Of a DNA stretch of 64,000 bases, positions 48,171 through 59,219 are shown piece after piece; position 1 is the stretch's first letter, and every line of letters begins with the position of its first letter. A program made the translations under genes and the position numbers. Source of the DNA: Datisca glomerata (Eukaryota; Streptophyta; Magnoliopsida; Cucurbitales; Datiscaceae); contig QANY01008725.1 of assembly GCA_003255025.1 (NCBI GenBank), positions 310,001-374,000 of the forward strand, written 5' to 3'. The notes below the pieces were generated by a model. It was not told the origin of the DNA. It made no database searches and worked only from the letters and a program-made list of their open reading frames with translations.

Positions 48171-48354
48171 CAAAAAACAACCAAAAGACGTTTAACAATT
48201 CACAAGAACAACATTCAAAGTCTTATATTGAAAAGATTGTGCAGATTACTAAAAGCAACAGTGTTCAAATAGTATTAAAAAAACAAAAGATAGATGTAAC
48301 TTCAAAGAAACATATTCAATGCATGTGTATGAAAACTAAGAACCATTGCAACTA

Positions 48355-50613
48355 ATGTCCCTTACGTGCTTGCACATTATTCGGTTATGTCCCAATTTAC
48401 CACAATGGCTACACTCATGGTTTTAATTCGCCTGCAGAAACATATCTACTCTTCTTAGGTCTACCTGGCTTCCATTTAACTAAAGGGGGAAAAACCTTTA
48501 AACTCTACACATCTTCGGAATAATCTATTCACACTCATTACCAACAAGGAGTATTGTATCTCTATATGTCGCTTCCAATGCAGTCTTTGTATAGTAATAT
48601 GACACAAAAGGATATGGAGACATATTCCTCTTCACAAGACCGCACAAACATGTGAACAAGGAAAATCAATCATCTGAATTTTTTTACAACTACATATCTT
48701 TTGCTGTAGATCAACAATATAATGCATACACTCGTCAACAACTTGAAACCTACTTAAAATCAACCAAACGAACCTATAAAAATAAAAACAATGTCAATTT
48801 AATATATACAGTACATATAAAAAATAAAATAAAATACTTACTTGTATTGTTCATGCTTCAGTCATTGTATTATGAAGTTCAACATCTACCGTTGAACTTA
48901 AACAAGCAATCAAACATGAAGCAGATGTCCTCCTTCAATAAAACCAACTTTACAACTTTTATCTCACAAACTCAATCAACATACAAACCGTGTAAGATCT
49001 AGCATCAACTATGACGTTATTAAAGCTTTCAAAAATGTTATTACACATAACATTAAATCGATGTTTCTTAAAATAAGCACATGCCCATCTACAATAGTCA
49101 GCTTTCCTTAGATAAGAACGAATAGATGGGACAAAAGCTTCTAAACGGCACATATATTTCTCAAAATCTTCAACCCGGAATGCCTTTGCGCATGAGGAGA
49201 ATGTGGAATCAATGCTAAATTTTTAAAATTCTTGTGCAAATTCATCAATAAATGTTGCATACATATACCATGATCAACATGTGAGAATACTTTATGTACT
49301 ACTTTAGCGATGCTACCATACCTATTAGAAACAGCCACCAAATCCTCCTGAAAGCCAATAACACTACTCAACTTCATTAGAAACCACTCCCATGATAAAT
49401 CATTCTCAGAATCAACCAATGCAACAGCCAAAGGGAAATTTGATCATTAACATCCATCATACAAGCGGTTAGAAGAATACTATTATATTTGTTTTCCAAA
49501 AAGGTTTCATCGACGACAATGATTGGTCTAGAATGTGCAGTCCAATGCCCCCAAAAAACGAACATGTACTTGAAACAAGATTCAATATCAGTCTCAATAA
49601 TAGTAACAGAACCTGGTATATAGACGATGTATAAATTATATACTGTAACTAGTGTAAAAACACTATCATAAATTATTTTAAAAAAATACATACCAGAATT
49701 TGCCTATTTTAAAGCAAAGCAATATGACGACAATATAGAATATGACTCTTTAGGTGAAGCCTGAACCATTTCTAGAGCTCCATGTTTGGCCCACAAAGCT
49801 TTATTATAGCTAATTGAAACACCATGTTTCGTACGCATAAAATCAATTATATCTATAGGTGTAGTATGATCACCAACATCATTCACATATCTATGCTTCA
49901 CACAATCACTAACCAAAGCAACAGTGGCTTGTTTGTGATCACTCTAAATAATATCTAAAGAACAGTTATACTCCTTAACATATTGCCGTACCAACCACCT
50001 TTATAATGAGAAGAACGCATAAACAACAGAGAGTTTGAACCAACATAAGACACAACATATCTCTTCCTACTGGACCTATCAGTTGTAAATTGGAAGTTAG
50101 TCCGAACCACAATGAGTCTTAAAACTTTCTTCAATTCATCCTTGCTTGCAAACAAAGCATTCTCACGAATATCAAATATTGAAGGTAAATTATCTATATC
50201 AATGTCATCAACAAAAAATGGTTGAGTTGACTCAACACTTACAACTGAAGAAGAAGCATCTTCACTTAACACAGCTAACTCTTTGCCAAGAACAACACTT
50301 GATGAACTATCAACAATTCTATTCGAAAGAATAAGTCGACACAACAAACTTCCATATTCAGCAACGAAAAATACCACTCCACATCCGAATCAACTTTAAT
50401 TTCTAAAATGTCTTTACATCCTCCACCGAAGTCAAACTTAATCATTAACTGAAAGTTTGAAACGTCAATAAACAACTCAGGCGATATTGATTGACATAAA
50501 GAAACAAATGAGGAATCATCATGTACCATTATCTGTTTCATCTCATAATAAATATATTGCTTTGACTCATCCAATTTACCGTCATACAAGATTATAATTG
50601 GCAGCATATTCAT
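48355..50613 (-). pseudogene. mudrA-type transposase gene (second module), broken
   Basis: Read on the minus strand, the N-terminal PB1-like part is LPIIILYDGKLDESKQYIYY (50,600-50,540) and a further segment is FASKDELKKVLRLIVVRTNF. A MuDR-type zinc and helical part follows at 49,916-49,704, then the DDE core start IIVVDETFLENKY (near 49,510). Later come VALVDSENDLSWEWFLMKLS, VAVSNRYGSI, HGICMQHLLMNLHKNFKN, and a C-terminal CCHC knuckle CSHCGKLGHNRIMC near 48,400. Frameshifts split it into at least five pieces. The second catalytic Asp of the usual SDRH motif is Asn (SNRY). The gene cannot be active. It is related to, but clearly different from, the transposase at 38.2-40.7 kb. Confidence 0.85.
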
Positions 50614-51785
50614 CTGAAAATATGAAAAATATAAACATCAATTAACAAAAAGGACATGAAACTAAAACAAGAAAAAAATATAGAATGAAAAGAATCATTT
50701 AACATGAAGTAAATATAAAATCAACTACAACAAAAATTACATATAAACATTAATTAATATAAAGCAACTACAAAAAAAAATGACAACATAGAAACAAAAT
50801 ATAAGAATGAACATCAACAAACAAAACTAAATAGAGGAATAATGAAATATGAGCTACAACAATCTACAAAACAAAATAAAATAGGAAACTTACAGTGACC
50901 ATGCAGGGAACAAAAAGAATCAAATTGCAACATTAACAAAATAGTACATAAATCAAAACAATACAGAGAATGAAATTAACTATAAAATAATGACAAAATT
51001 GAAATAGAGGATGAGCCACGAACAACAAGAATTGAATTGCAATCTTAATTGAAACAAATTAAGAAAACAAAATAGGAAACTTACAGTGAACATGCAACAA
51101 GAATTGATGATGATCGTAGTAAAATTAATGACAATTGGCCACGAACAGAAGCTCCAAAGCAGATTCCAAAAAGCAACGTCAAAAATTCAAAAAATCAGAA
51201 TAATCACCATGAATCAAACGAATTCTTCGTTAAACAGAGCAAAAGTAAAATAGAAAAAAGAGATTTGTGATTAAAAAAAGAATCAGACAGAAAAAGGAAG
51301 TTTTCTAAAGCAGCAAGAATTGTAACTGATTTTCAGTTATCTTCATGAAAGAGACGAAGATGAGTTGCGCGTTTCGTCTAGCTGTGCGCAAATAATGAGA
51401 AAGATATGGGTAAAATGGTAAAAGCTAGTTCATTAAAACAATGGGTCAGCGCCTAAATGGCTATCTTTTATGTTAGTTTCAGGTGGGACTATTTTTTATT
51501 TTACTTTGGGCCGCTCGCTTATTCATGTACATTAGTTTTGAAAGAAGCCCTCTGAAAGAAGGCCCAAAAGACACCCACTAGGGGTATGGTTGGAAAAAGA
51601 GAAAATTAGGGATTTAGTCTATTTTTAATTAGTTTTGTTAAAGGGTTTTTCCCCTACTAGCAGAAATGAACGTACATTGCACATGATAACTCTAATTTCA
51701 TTGTTGATTTGTCAATTACAAAGAAAGCATAAGAATATTCACTTTTGCTACAAAATTAGAGACACTGTACTAATTAAATTTTAAT

Positions 51786-52017
51786 ACGTAAAAATTTAAA
51801 TTTATGTCAGACCGTGAATCAATCAACGTATTAATCACACTCCCTAGTTAAATTACAAGGGACTCTTACCAAACAACGTGCCTTGTATTATATATAAAAT
51901 TACGTAAAAATTTAAATTTATGTCAGACCGTGAATCAATCAACGTATTAATCACACTCCCTAGTTAAATTACAAGGGTCTCTTACCAAACAACGTGCCTT
52001 GCATTATATATAAAATT
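51786..52017. repeat. 116-bp tandem duplication
   Basis: Two units start at 51,786 and 51,902 (both ACGTAAAAATTTAAATTTAT) and are identical except for about two substitutions. This indicates a recent duplication. No coding or transposon feature explains it. Confidence 0.95.
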
Positions 52018-52480
52018 AATTATGTAGTGACTCATTTGAAATATTCGGAAATAGATTTTAGATATTGTATATATTAGAAGTTTTAGGCTCGAATATAGTG
52101 CACAATAAGTAAGATGAGTTATATTCAAAATTTGTTCAATGCTTCTTATCATAGTGTATAACATTATTTGTTTGGGATATTATGGAAAATGGTTTGATTT
52201 CATTAAAATTTCACGTTTTAAATTATATAATAAACTGTTAAAAAATATAATAATGTCTTTCACTAAACTCAGTAATAAATTTCATGTTATTAATAACATA
52301 TATTTACATAATATAAAATCTAGAATTACTAACAAATATTATCAACTAATAAATAAATAATATAAAAATATCTGAAGATTAATCTTCACGTCCATTTATA
52401 TTTTAAAAATAAATATTTAATTTGTGAATTATTTACAAAATTTACTATGTAAATAAATCTGAGATAGTTAATTTGTATGG

Positions 52481-52548
52481 TATTTTAAGGGGGCTTAAAG
52501 GTAAAAAAGGAAATCAAAAGTTTCTCTCCTTTAAGCCCCTTTTAATAT
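52481..52548. other. Strong inverted repeat (hairpin) in the spacer
   Basis: The arms AAGGGGGCTTAAAGG (52,487-52,501) and CCTTTAAGCCCCTTT (52,528-52,542) pair almost perfectly around a 26-base loop. Weaker pairing extends outwards through TATTTT/TTAATATA. It is not part of any recognised element. It might be a tiny MITE, a terminal stem of the next module, or a small-RNA hairpin. Confidence 0.75.
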
Positions 52549-53719
52549 AGTATATATAAGTAATCGCACCATATAGTCAGGTTTAGAAGCTTGAGTTAAG
52601 AAATAGCCTGGCTTTTATAGGTAAATATCATATTTCTTGTTGTCACATCCGCAGTTTTCGGCTACCTATTTATAGTGGACATATTTGCTTCTATGGATGA
52701 TTTTTGATTATTGATTTTGTGGGACTATTTTAATTGATTAGGAGGATTTGCCGGTTTTAGTATTATTTTTATTTTTTAAATTTGAAATTGTATAATTGTG
52801 ATTGACTTATCATAAATACGCTACATATAAGGATTTTCGGTTATAGAAAAGTTCTTTTTCCATAACCGATTGATAATCATTCTATTTTTTTTTAATTTCT
52901 GGATTTTAAGCTATTTTTCGTTTAGAGTTTCATTGTTATTTTCCAGTTTCATTGAATCTATCTCTTCACAAGCAACCTAATTATTCATCATCCATCCTTA
53001 TTTTGAACCAAATTCACTCATCAACTTTCAAAGTAGTGTGAAGAAAAAAGAATAGTAGTATTTCGTCAATTAAATGCTATTGCCGGAATATTGCTAAGAA
53101 ATTTTGAAGGTTTTCAAGTCTGCAAAGAGATTCTTTGTGATTTTTGAATTGTTGAAAAAGTTTCTAGGTTTTCTTTCGAAGTAATGGAAGGTTAGTGTTT
53201 TGGTATTTCTTGTCATTCTAATGTTATTTAGAATATTATTTATTGTAATATTTTTCATATTAATCGTAGTTTTATTTTTTGTGGAGTTCAATATTTGTTT
53301 TATTGCTAAAAATGTGCGATGTAATTTTATTATCAATCATATGTTTAGATGTGTTTATTACTTAACATGTGTTTATTGAATCTCTGGGTTTCCAAGTTTA
53401 TGAATCTTCTAATTTTTTATGACACATTATTTGAATCACATTATATTATTATGGAGTAAATCAATATATACATTAATGTCAATAGTTTATTTCTTCTATT
53501 AAAATCTGATATTTTTTTACGACGAATGAATGTTCTTGATTTAGTGTAAATAGTTATAGACATTAATATTAATAGCATGTTTAATGATCTATATAATTTT
53601 TTTGTATTACTCAATAATTGTCAATATTTTATTTGCAATAAGATATATAATAATCTGTCATATATTGAATTTTCAATTTTCATGGACATTTTTTTCACAA
53701 AAATAATTTCAAGAATTTT

Positions 53720-55879
53720 AAAGATCCCTACTATTGTAATGTATGATGGAAGATGCGATGAGTCAAAATCATACGTTGATTTTCGTTCCAAACCTTTTTT
53801 GGTTGATATCAATTTGAATTTCGTTGAGTTGGTTGAAGGAATTAATATGGTTTTAGATTATGCACTGAGTTGCAAAATTTTGTGTTTGGAGGGGGTAGTC
53901 AATCAGAATCAATAGAGTGCGAGGATGCTCAAGATGATGACATTTTTATTGCTCTTGTTGATTTAGAAAATATCCCTAGCAATTTTGACACTAAAAAGAA
54001 GTCATTATTTAAAAATAAATATGAGTTAAAAAAGCGTTGCATATGATTTCATTGAAAGAGAATTTTGAGTTTAGGATTGAAAGATCTAATCGAGAAAGAA
54101 TGAATGCCCGTTGCGTTAATGACCAATGCAAGTGGTTTGTTCGGGCATCAATATACAAAGGTGGCACGCTTTGGATGGTTCATGAATATATTAAGAAACG
54201 CAGTTGTTCATTAGATATAATTCAAAGTGATCATCGTCAAGCAACTTCAGATATTGTCAGTCAATGTATCAAAAGCAAATACATGAACGACGTACGAGAT
54301 CGGATAGCACCTAAAGACATTATTGATCATATGCGTTTGAAGCATGGGGTTATTATTAGCTATTACAAAGCATGGAAAGCAAAGAAAAATGCATTGGATT
54401 TGCTTCGATGGACCCTAGAAGAATAGTATGCAAGATTACCATAGTATTGTTATGCATTAAAAGAAAAAAAATCTAGGTATCATTGTTTCAGTATTTCAAT
54501 TATTGATTTTGAGTTCAATAAATCTGATTACGTTTGTGTTTTTGTAGGTACAGTGACAATAATTAAGAATGATAAAAATGACATGATCAAATACCTTTTC
54601 ATGTGTTTGAAGGCTGCTTTGAAAGGTTGGCATCATTGTAAACCATTGATTTAAGTTCATGGAACTTTCTTGAAGAACAAATATCTCAGTATGCTTTTGA
54701 CAATGTCATTGTTGGATGGTAATAATCTATTTTTTCTCATGGCATTTGCTGTTGTAGATTCAGAAAATGATTTATCTTGGGGATGATTTTGTGAAAAATT
54801 GAAGGAAGTAATTGGTGAGAGAGAAAAATTAGTAATTATATATGATAGACACAACAACATCCCAGGTGGAGTATAAATAGTTTCTTAAAGCTGTTCATGG
54901 ACTATGTATGCAACATCTTCTGTTTAATGTCAAGTCTAAGTATAAAATTTCAGCGGTTGACCACATTTTTTTATCGGTGTGCAAAAACATATACGGTTGA
55001 AGACTTTGAAGTCAATATTCTTACTCTTGAATCTATTTATCCTTTGATCCATTCATATCTTAATGGTATTGGATATAAGAAATGGGCTCGATCTCATTTT
55101 TTTAGTCATCGATATAATGTCATGACAACAAATATATCAGAAAGCCTCAATAATGTATTGAAAGATACTCATGGTTTACTTGTTACATTTTTTATTGGAT
55201 TTCTGAGGCAATTATCACAAAGGTGGTTCCATGAGCGTAGAGTAGCATCTAGTTGCATGATTATGACATTAACTCAATGGGATGAAAAACATCTTCGTAA
55301 GTAGATGGAGCTTTCGCGGTCAATAATTGTCAGATTGTCTACTTTTTTATGTTGAATGTCTATTTTTAAAAATTTCACTAAATGATAATAGTATATTTTA
55401 CATTTTAGTGCAGGTTATCGCCATTGACACGCATGAATTTCAGGTGGTTGATGCTGATTTAATATGTACTGCACATATACCCAATAAGTCATGTACGTGT
55501 CGAAGATGAGATGTAGATGCAATACCTTGTGCACATGCACTAGCTGTAATGGCTAATAGTCACTTGAATCCATACTTGTATGTTTCGTCGTATTATTTCA
55601 AGTGTGAGCTAGATGCAACATATAAGGATTGGTTCACCCTCTCAGAAATAATAATCAATGGAATGTTCTAAAGACATTCAAATTCATCATATACTACCTC
55701 CCAAAAACAGACGTTCGGCCAGTAGACCTAAGAAGCAAATGATCTTATTGATAGGTGAATTTAAAAAAGTGGAATGTGGGATGTGTAATATGATCGGACA
55801 CAATCGAAAGATATGCAAGAACTTGGTGGTGTCGACAAGCAGTCAATCGGAGAAACAAAAAGTGGAGATTAGATTTTGA
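53720..55879 (+). pseudogene. mudrA-type transposase gene (third), broken
   Basis: The order of domains is a PB1-like N-terminus (PTIVMYDGRCDESKSYVDF, near 53,735), a linker, and the MuDR zinc segment (RCVNDQCKWFVRASIYKGGT, near 54,115). A helical piece PKDIIDHMRLKHGV follows, then the DDE core (VHGTFLKNKYLSMLLTMSLL, AFAVVDSENDLSWG) near 54,655-54,790. RYNVMTTNISESLNNVLKD is near 55,110, the SWIM-like CTCRR-DVDAIPCAHALA near 55,500 and a CCHC knuckle CGMCNMIGHNRKIC near 55,775. The first catalytic Asp (usually VDGTF) is His here. Breaks include a frameshift near 53,880, a stop before VHGTF, TGA for Trp near 54,784, frameshifts near 54,880 and a stop inside the SWIM finger. Its 3' portion is repeated twice more downstream. 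Confidence 0.87.
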
Positions 55880-56354
55880 GCTCTATATTATGCTGGGCCT
55901 TTTTTATCATTGATCTTTTTTTATATTTTTATTTACTGATGGATATATTTTAACATATCAATGTTACATATATTTTTGTTAAATCATATTTACCATGAGT
56001 TTTAATATCAATCAAGTACTTTGAGCTATTGACGAAGTATGGTCTAATGATATAATATAATATGAATACTCAACTCAAAATATTAGATTACTGAAATCAT
56101 TTAATGATTATAATATACATATTTATGAAGTTGTTTTCAAACATTAAATTATCATTTATTTTATCAAGTAAATCACCAAAAGAAATTGATTTCAATAATC
56201 TCATTATTCAATAGGTATATTTTAGGTAAAGATCTTTCTTACGCCGAATATGATAATCGTATAATGCATAATGTGTACATACCGTCGTTCATAATTAAAC
56301 ATCACTTATTGTATATGTAGAACATATATCACGTTATACATAACAGTGTCGTTC

Positions 56355-57190
56355 ATATCTTAATGATGTTGGATATAAGAGATGGGCTCAATCTCATTTT
56401 GTTAGTCATCCATATAATGTCATGACAACAAATATATCAGAAAGCCTCAATAATGTATTGAAAGATACTCATGGTTTACTTGTTACATTTTTATTGCATT
56501 TCTGAGGCAATTGTCAGAAAGTGGTTCCATGAGTGTAGAGTAGCATCTAGTTGCATGATTACGACACAAATTCAATGGGCTGAAAACCATCTTCGTAAGC
56601 AGATGGAGCTTTCGCGGTCAATAATTGTCAGATTGTTTGCTTTTTGATGTTTAATGTCTATTTTTAAAAATTTATCACTAAATGATAATAGTATATTTTA
56701 TATTTTATTGCAGGTTATCACTGTTGATACGCATGAATTTCAGGTGGTTGATGCTGATTTAATATGTATTGTACAGATACCCAATAAGTCATCTACTTGT
56801 CGAAGATGAGATATAGATGCAATAGCTTGTGCACATGCACTAGCTGTAATGGCTAATAGGCACTTGAATCCGTACTTGTATGTTTCATTGTATTATTTCA
56901 AGAGCGAGCTAGATGCAACATATAAGGGATTGGTTCATCCTCTCTAAAATAATAATTAATGGAATGTTCCTGAAGACGTTCAAATTCATCATATACTACC
57001 TCCTAAAAATAGGCGTTCGACCGTTAGACCGTTAGACCTTAGAAGCAAAGGATCTCATTGATAGGTGAATTTAACAAAGTGGAATATGGGAGGTGTCATA
57101 TGATTGGACACAATCGAAAGAGATGCAAGAACTTGGTGGCATCGACAAGCAGTCAATCGAAGAAACAAAAAGTGGAGATTAGATTTTGAG
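56355..57190 (+). pseudogene. Second copy of the transposase 3' end
   Basis: It reads VMTTNISESLNNVLKDT, then a one-base deletion in the FHGLLVTF region shifts the frame. The SWIM part (CRR-stop-DIDAIACAHALA) and the knuckle (GRCHMIGHNRKRC) can still be read. Like the first copy it has a TGA inside the SWIM finger. A duplicated CCGTTAGAC occurs near 57,020. It has no promoter or N-terminal part and is a by-product of the tandem duplication. Confidence 0.85.
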
Positions 57191-57659
57191 CTCTATATTA
57201 TGCTGGAACTTTTTTTTATTGATCATTTTTATGTTTTTATCTGCTGATAGATGATGTTTTAACATATCAATGTTTCAGATATTTTTGTTAAGTCATATTG
57301 GGCATGATTTTTAATATCAATCAAGTACTTCGAGCTATTGACGAAGTTATGGTCTAATGATATAATATAATAGGAATACTCAACTCAAAATATTAGATTA
57401 CTAAAATCATTTAATGATTATAATATACATATGAAGTTGTTTTCAAACATTAAATTATCATTTATTTTATCAAGTAAAACACCAAAAGAAATTGAATTTC
57501 ACTAATCTCATTATTCAATAGGTATATTTTAGGTAAATATCTTTCTTATGTTGAATATGATAATCGTATAATGTACAATGTGTATATACCATAGCTCATA
57601 ATTAAACATCACTTATTGTATATATAGAACATATATCACGTTATACATAATGGTGTCGA

Positions 57660-58470
57660 TCTTAATGGTGTTGGATATAAGAGATGGGCTTGATCTCATT
57701 TTGTTAGTCATTGATATAATGTCATGACAACAAATATATCAGAAAGCCTCAATAATGTATTGAAAGATACTCGTGGTTTACTTGTTACATTTTTTTATTG
57801 AGCTTCTAAGGCAATTATCAGAAAGGTGGTTCCATGAGTGTAGAGTAGCATCTAGTTGCATGATTACGACACAAATTCAATGGGCTGAAAAACATCCTCG
57901 TAAGCAGATGGAGCTTTTGTGGTCAATAATTGTCAGATTGTTTGCTTTTCGATGTTGAATGTCTATTTTTAAAAATTTATCACTAGTTGATAATTGTACA
58001 TTTTATATTTTATTGCAGGTTATCATCATTGACACGCATGAATTTCAGGTGGTTGACGCTGATTTAATATGTATTATACAGATACCCAATAAGTCATGTA
58101 CATGTCGAAGATAAGATATAGATGCAATAGCTTGTGCACATGCACTAGCTGTAATGGCTAATAGGCACTTGAATCCGTGCTTGTATGTTTCGTTGTATTA
58201 TTACAAGAGCGATGATGGTTCATCCTCTCGGACATAATAATCAATGTAATATTCCTGAAGACATTCAAATTCATCATATACTACCTCCTAAAAATAGACG
58301 TTTGGCCGGTAGACCTAAGAAACAAAGGATCTCATCGATAGGTGAATTTAACAAAGTGGCATGTGGGAGATGTCATATGATCGGACACAATCAAAAGAGA
58401 TGCAAGAACTCGATGGCGTCGACAAGCAGTCAATCAAAGAAACAAAAGTGGAGATTAGATTTTGAGTTCT
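57660..58470 (+). pseudogene. Third copy of the transposase 3' end
   Basis: The order is the same as in the other two copies, with a short open piece ERWFHECRVASSCMITTQIQ and a knuckle CGRCHMIGHNQKRC near 58,360. The SWIM finger carries a TAA (CRR-stop-DIDAIACAHALA) where the other copies have TGA. About 24 bp are missing near 58,208 relative to the other copies, in the SELDATYKG region. It is not functional. Confidence 0.85.
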
Positions 58471-59219
58471 ATATTATGCTGGGCCTTTTTTTATCATTGA
58501 TAATTTTTTTATGTTTTATTTACTGATAGATGATGTTTTAACATATCAATGTTTCAGATATTTTTGTTAAGTCTAATTGACCATAATTTTTAATATCAAT
58601 CAAGTACTTTGAGCCATTGATGAAGTTATAGTCTAATGATATAATATAATATGAATACCCAACTCAAAATATTAGATTACTGAAACTATTTAATGATTAT
58701 AATATACATATTGATGAAGTTGTTTTCAAACATTAAATTATCATTTATTTTATCAAGTAAAACACCAAAATAAATTGAATTTCAATAATCTCATTCTTTA
58801 ATAGGTATATTTTAGATAAAGATCTTTCTTATGCTGAATATGATAATCGTATAATGCACAATGTGTATATACCGTCGTTAATAATTAAACATCACTTATT
58901 GTATATATAGAACATATGTCACGTAATATGTAAGAAAATAATTTGAGAATATTCGTTATGAAACATTCATAAGTCATAATAAACTATATAGTTATAAATT
59001 GTCATTTGTCTATTGATCAGAATACCTTGTAACCAAAATCCTTACATTTTACTCAAAGAAGCCATTTGAAAAAAGTTCACATCATTGTTCAAGAACCACC
59101 AACTACTAGATATTGAAATCCAATACAAAAAAATCCATCACATATTTGAAATACTCAAAATAGGAAACTAAGTTTTTCAATCAACCACAATCAGCATCCA
59201 TTAGACCAAGAGATTATTC

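Larger units (their letters stand above)
43985..51505. mobile_element. Second MULE-like module: DUF1985 gene (+) facing mudrA gene (-)
   Basis: A DUF1985 gene reads rightwards from about 45.3 kb and a mudrA-type gene reads leftwards from 50.6 kb, so they converge. The outer sequences at about 43,985-44,045 and, inverted, 51,430-51,505 share a weakly similar pattern of the form CCCA-AAACTA-AAAAGATA-CC, which may be old terminal repeats. In plants DUF1985 is mostly found in MULEs that carry a Ulp1-type gene beside the transposase. The pairing is clear, but the exact borders are not. Confidence 0.55.
51506..53570. other. Spacer between the two MULE-like modules
   Basis: No coding sequence is supported. 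It holds a 116-bp tandem duplication and a strong hairpin, described at their own positions. The right part probably includes the 5' UTR and promoter of the next transposase gene. Confidence 0.45.
55055..58921 (+). repeat. Tandem array of three 1.3-kb units (transposase 3' end plus flank)
   Basis: The units begin at about 55,055, 56,355 and 57,660. The anchor CTTAATG occurs at 55,059, 56,359 and 57,661, giving periods of 1,300 and 1,302 bp. Each unit holds the last part of the third transposase gene, from before MTTNISESLNNVLKDT to the CCHC knuckle, and about 450 bp of AT-rich 3' flank. All three end near CATCACTTATTGTATAT. The copies differ by scattered substitutions and small indels. The first unit is continuous with the rest of the transposase gene. 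Confidence 0.93.

Noticed and set aside
55055..58921. Reading the triplicated units as a CRISPR-like or gene-family array
   Set aside because: The units are 1.3 kb, contain transposase 3' ends with stops, and lie in a plant nuclear genome. A simple tandem duplication explains them.
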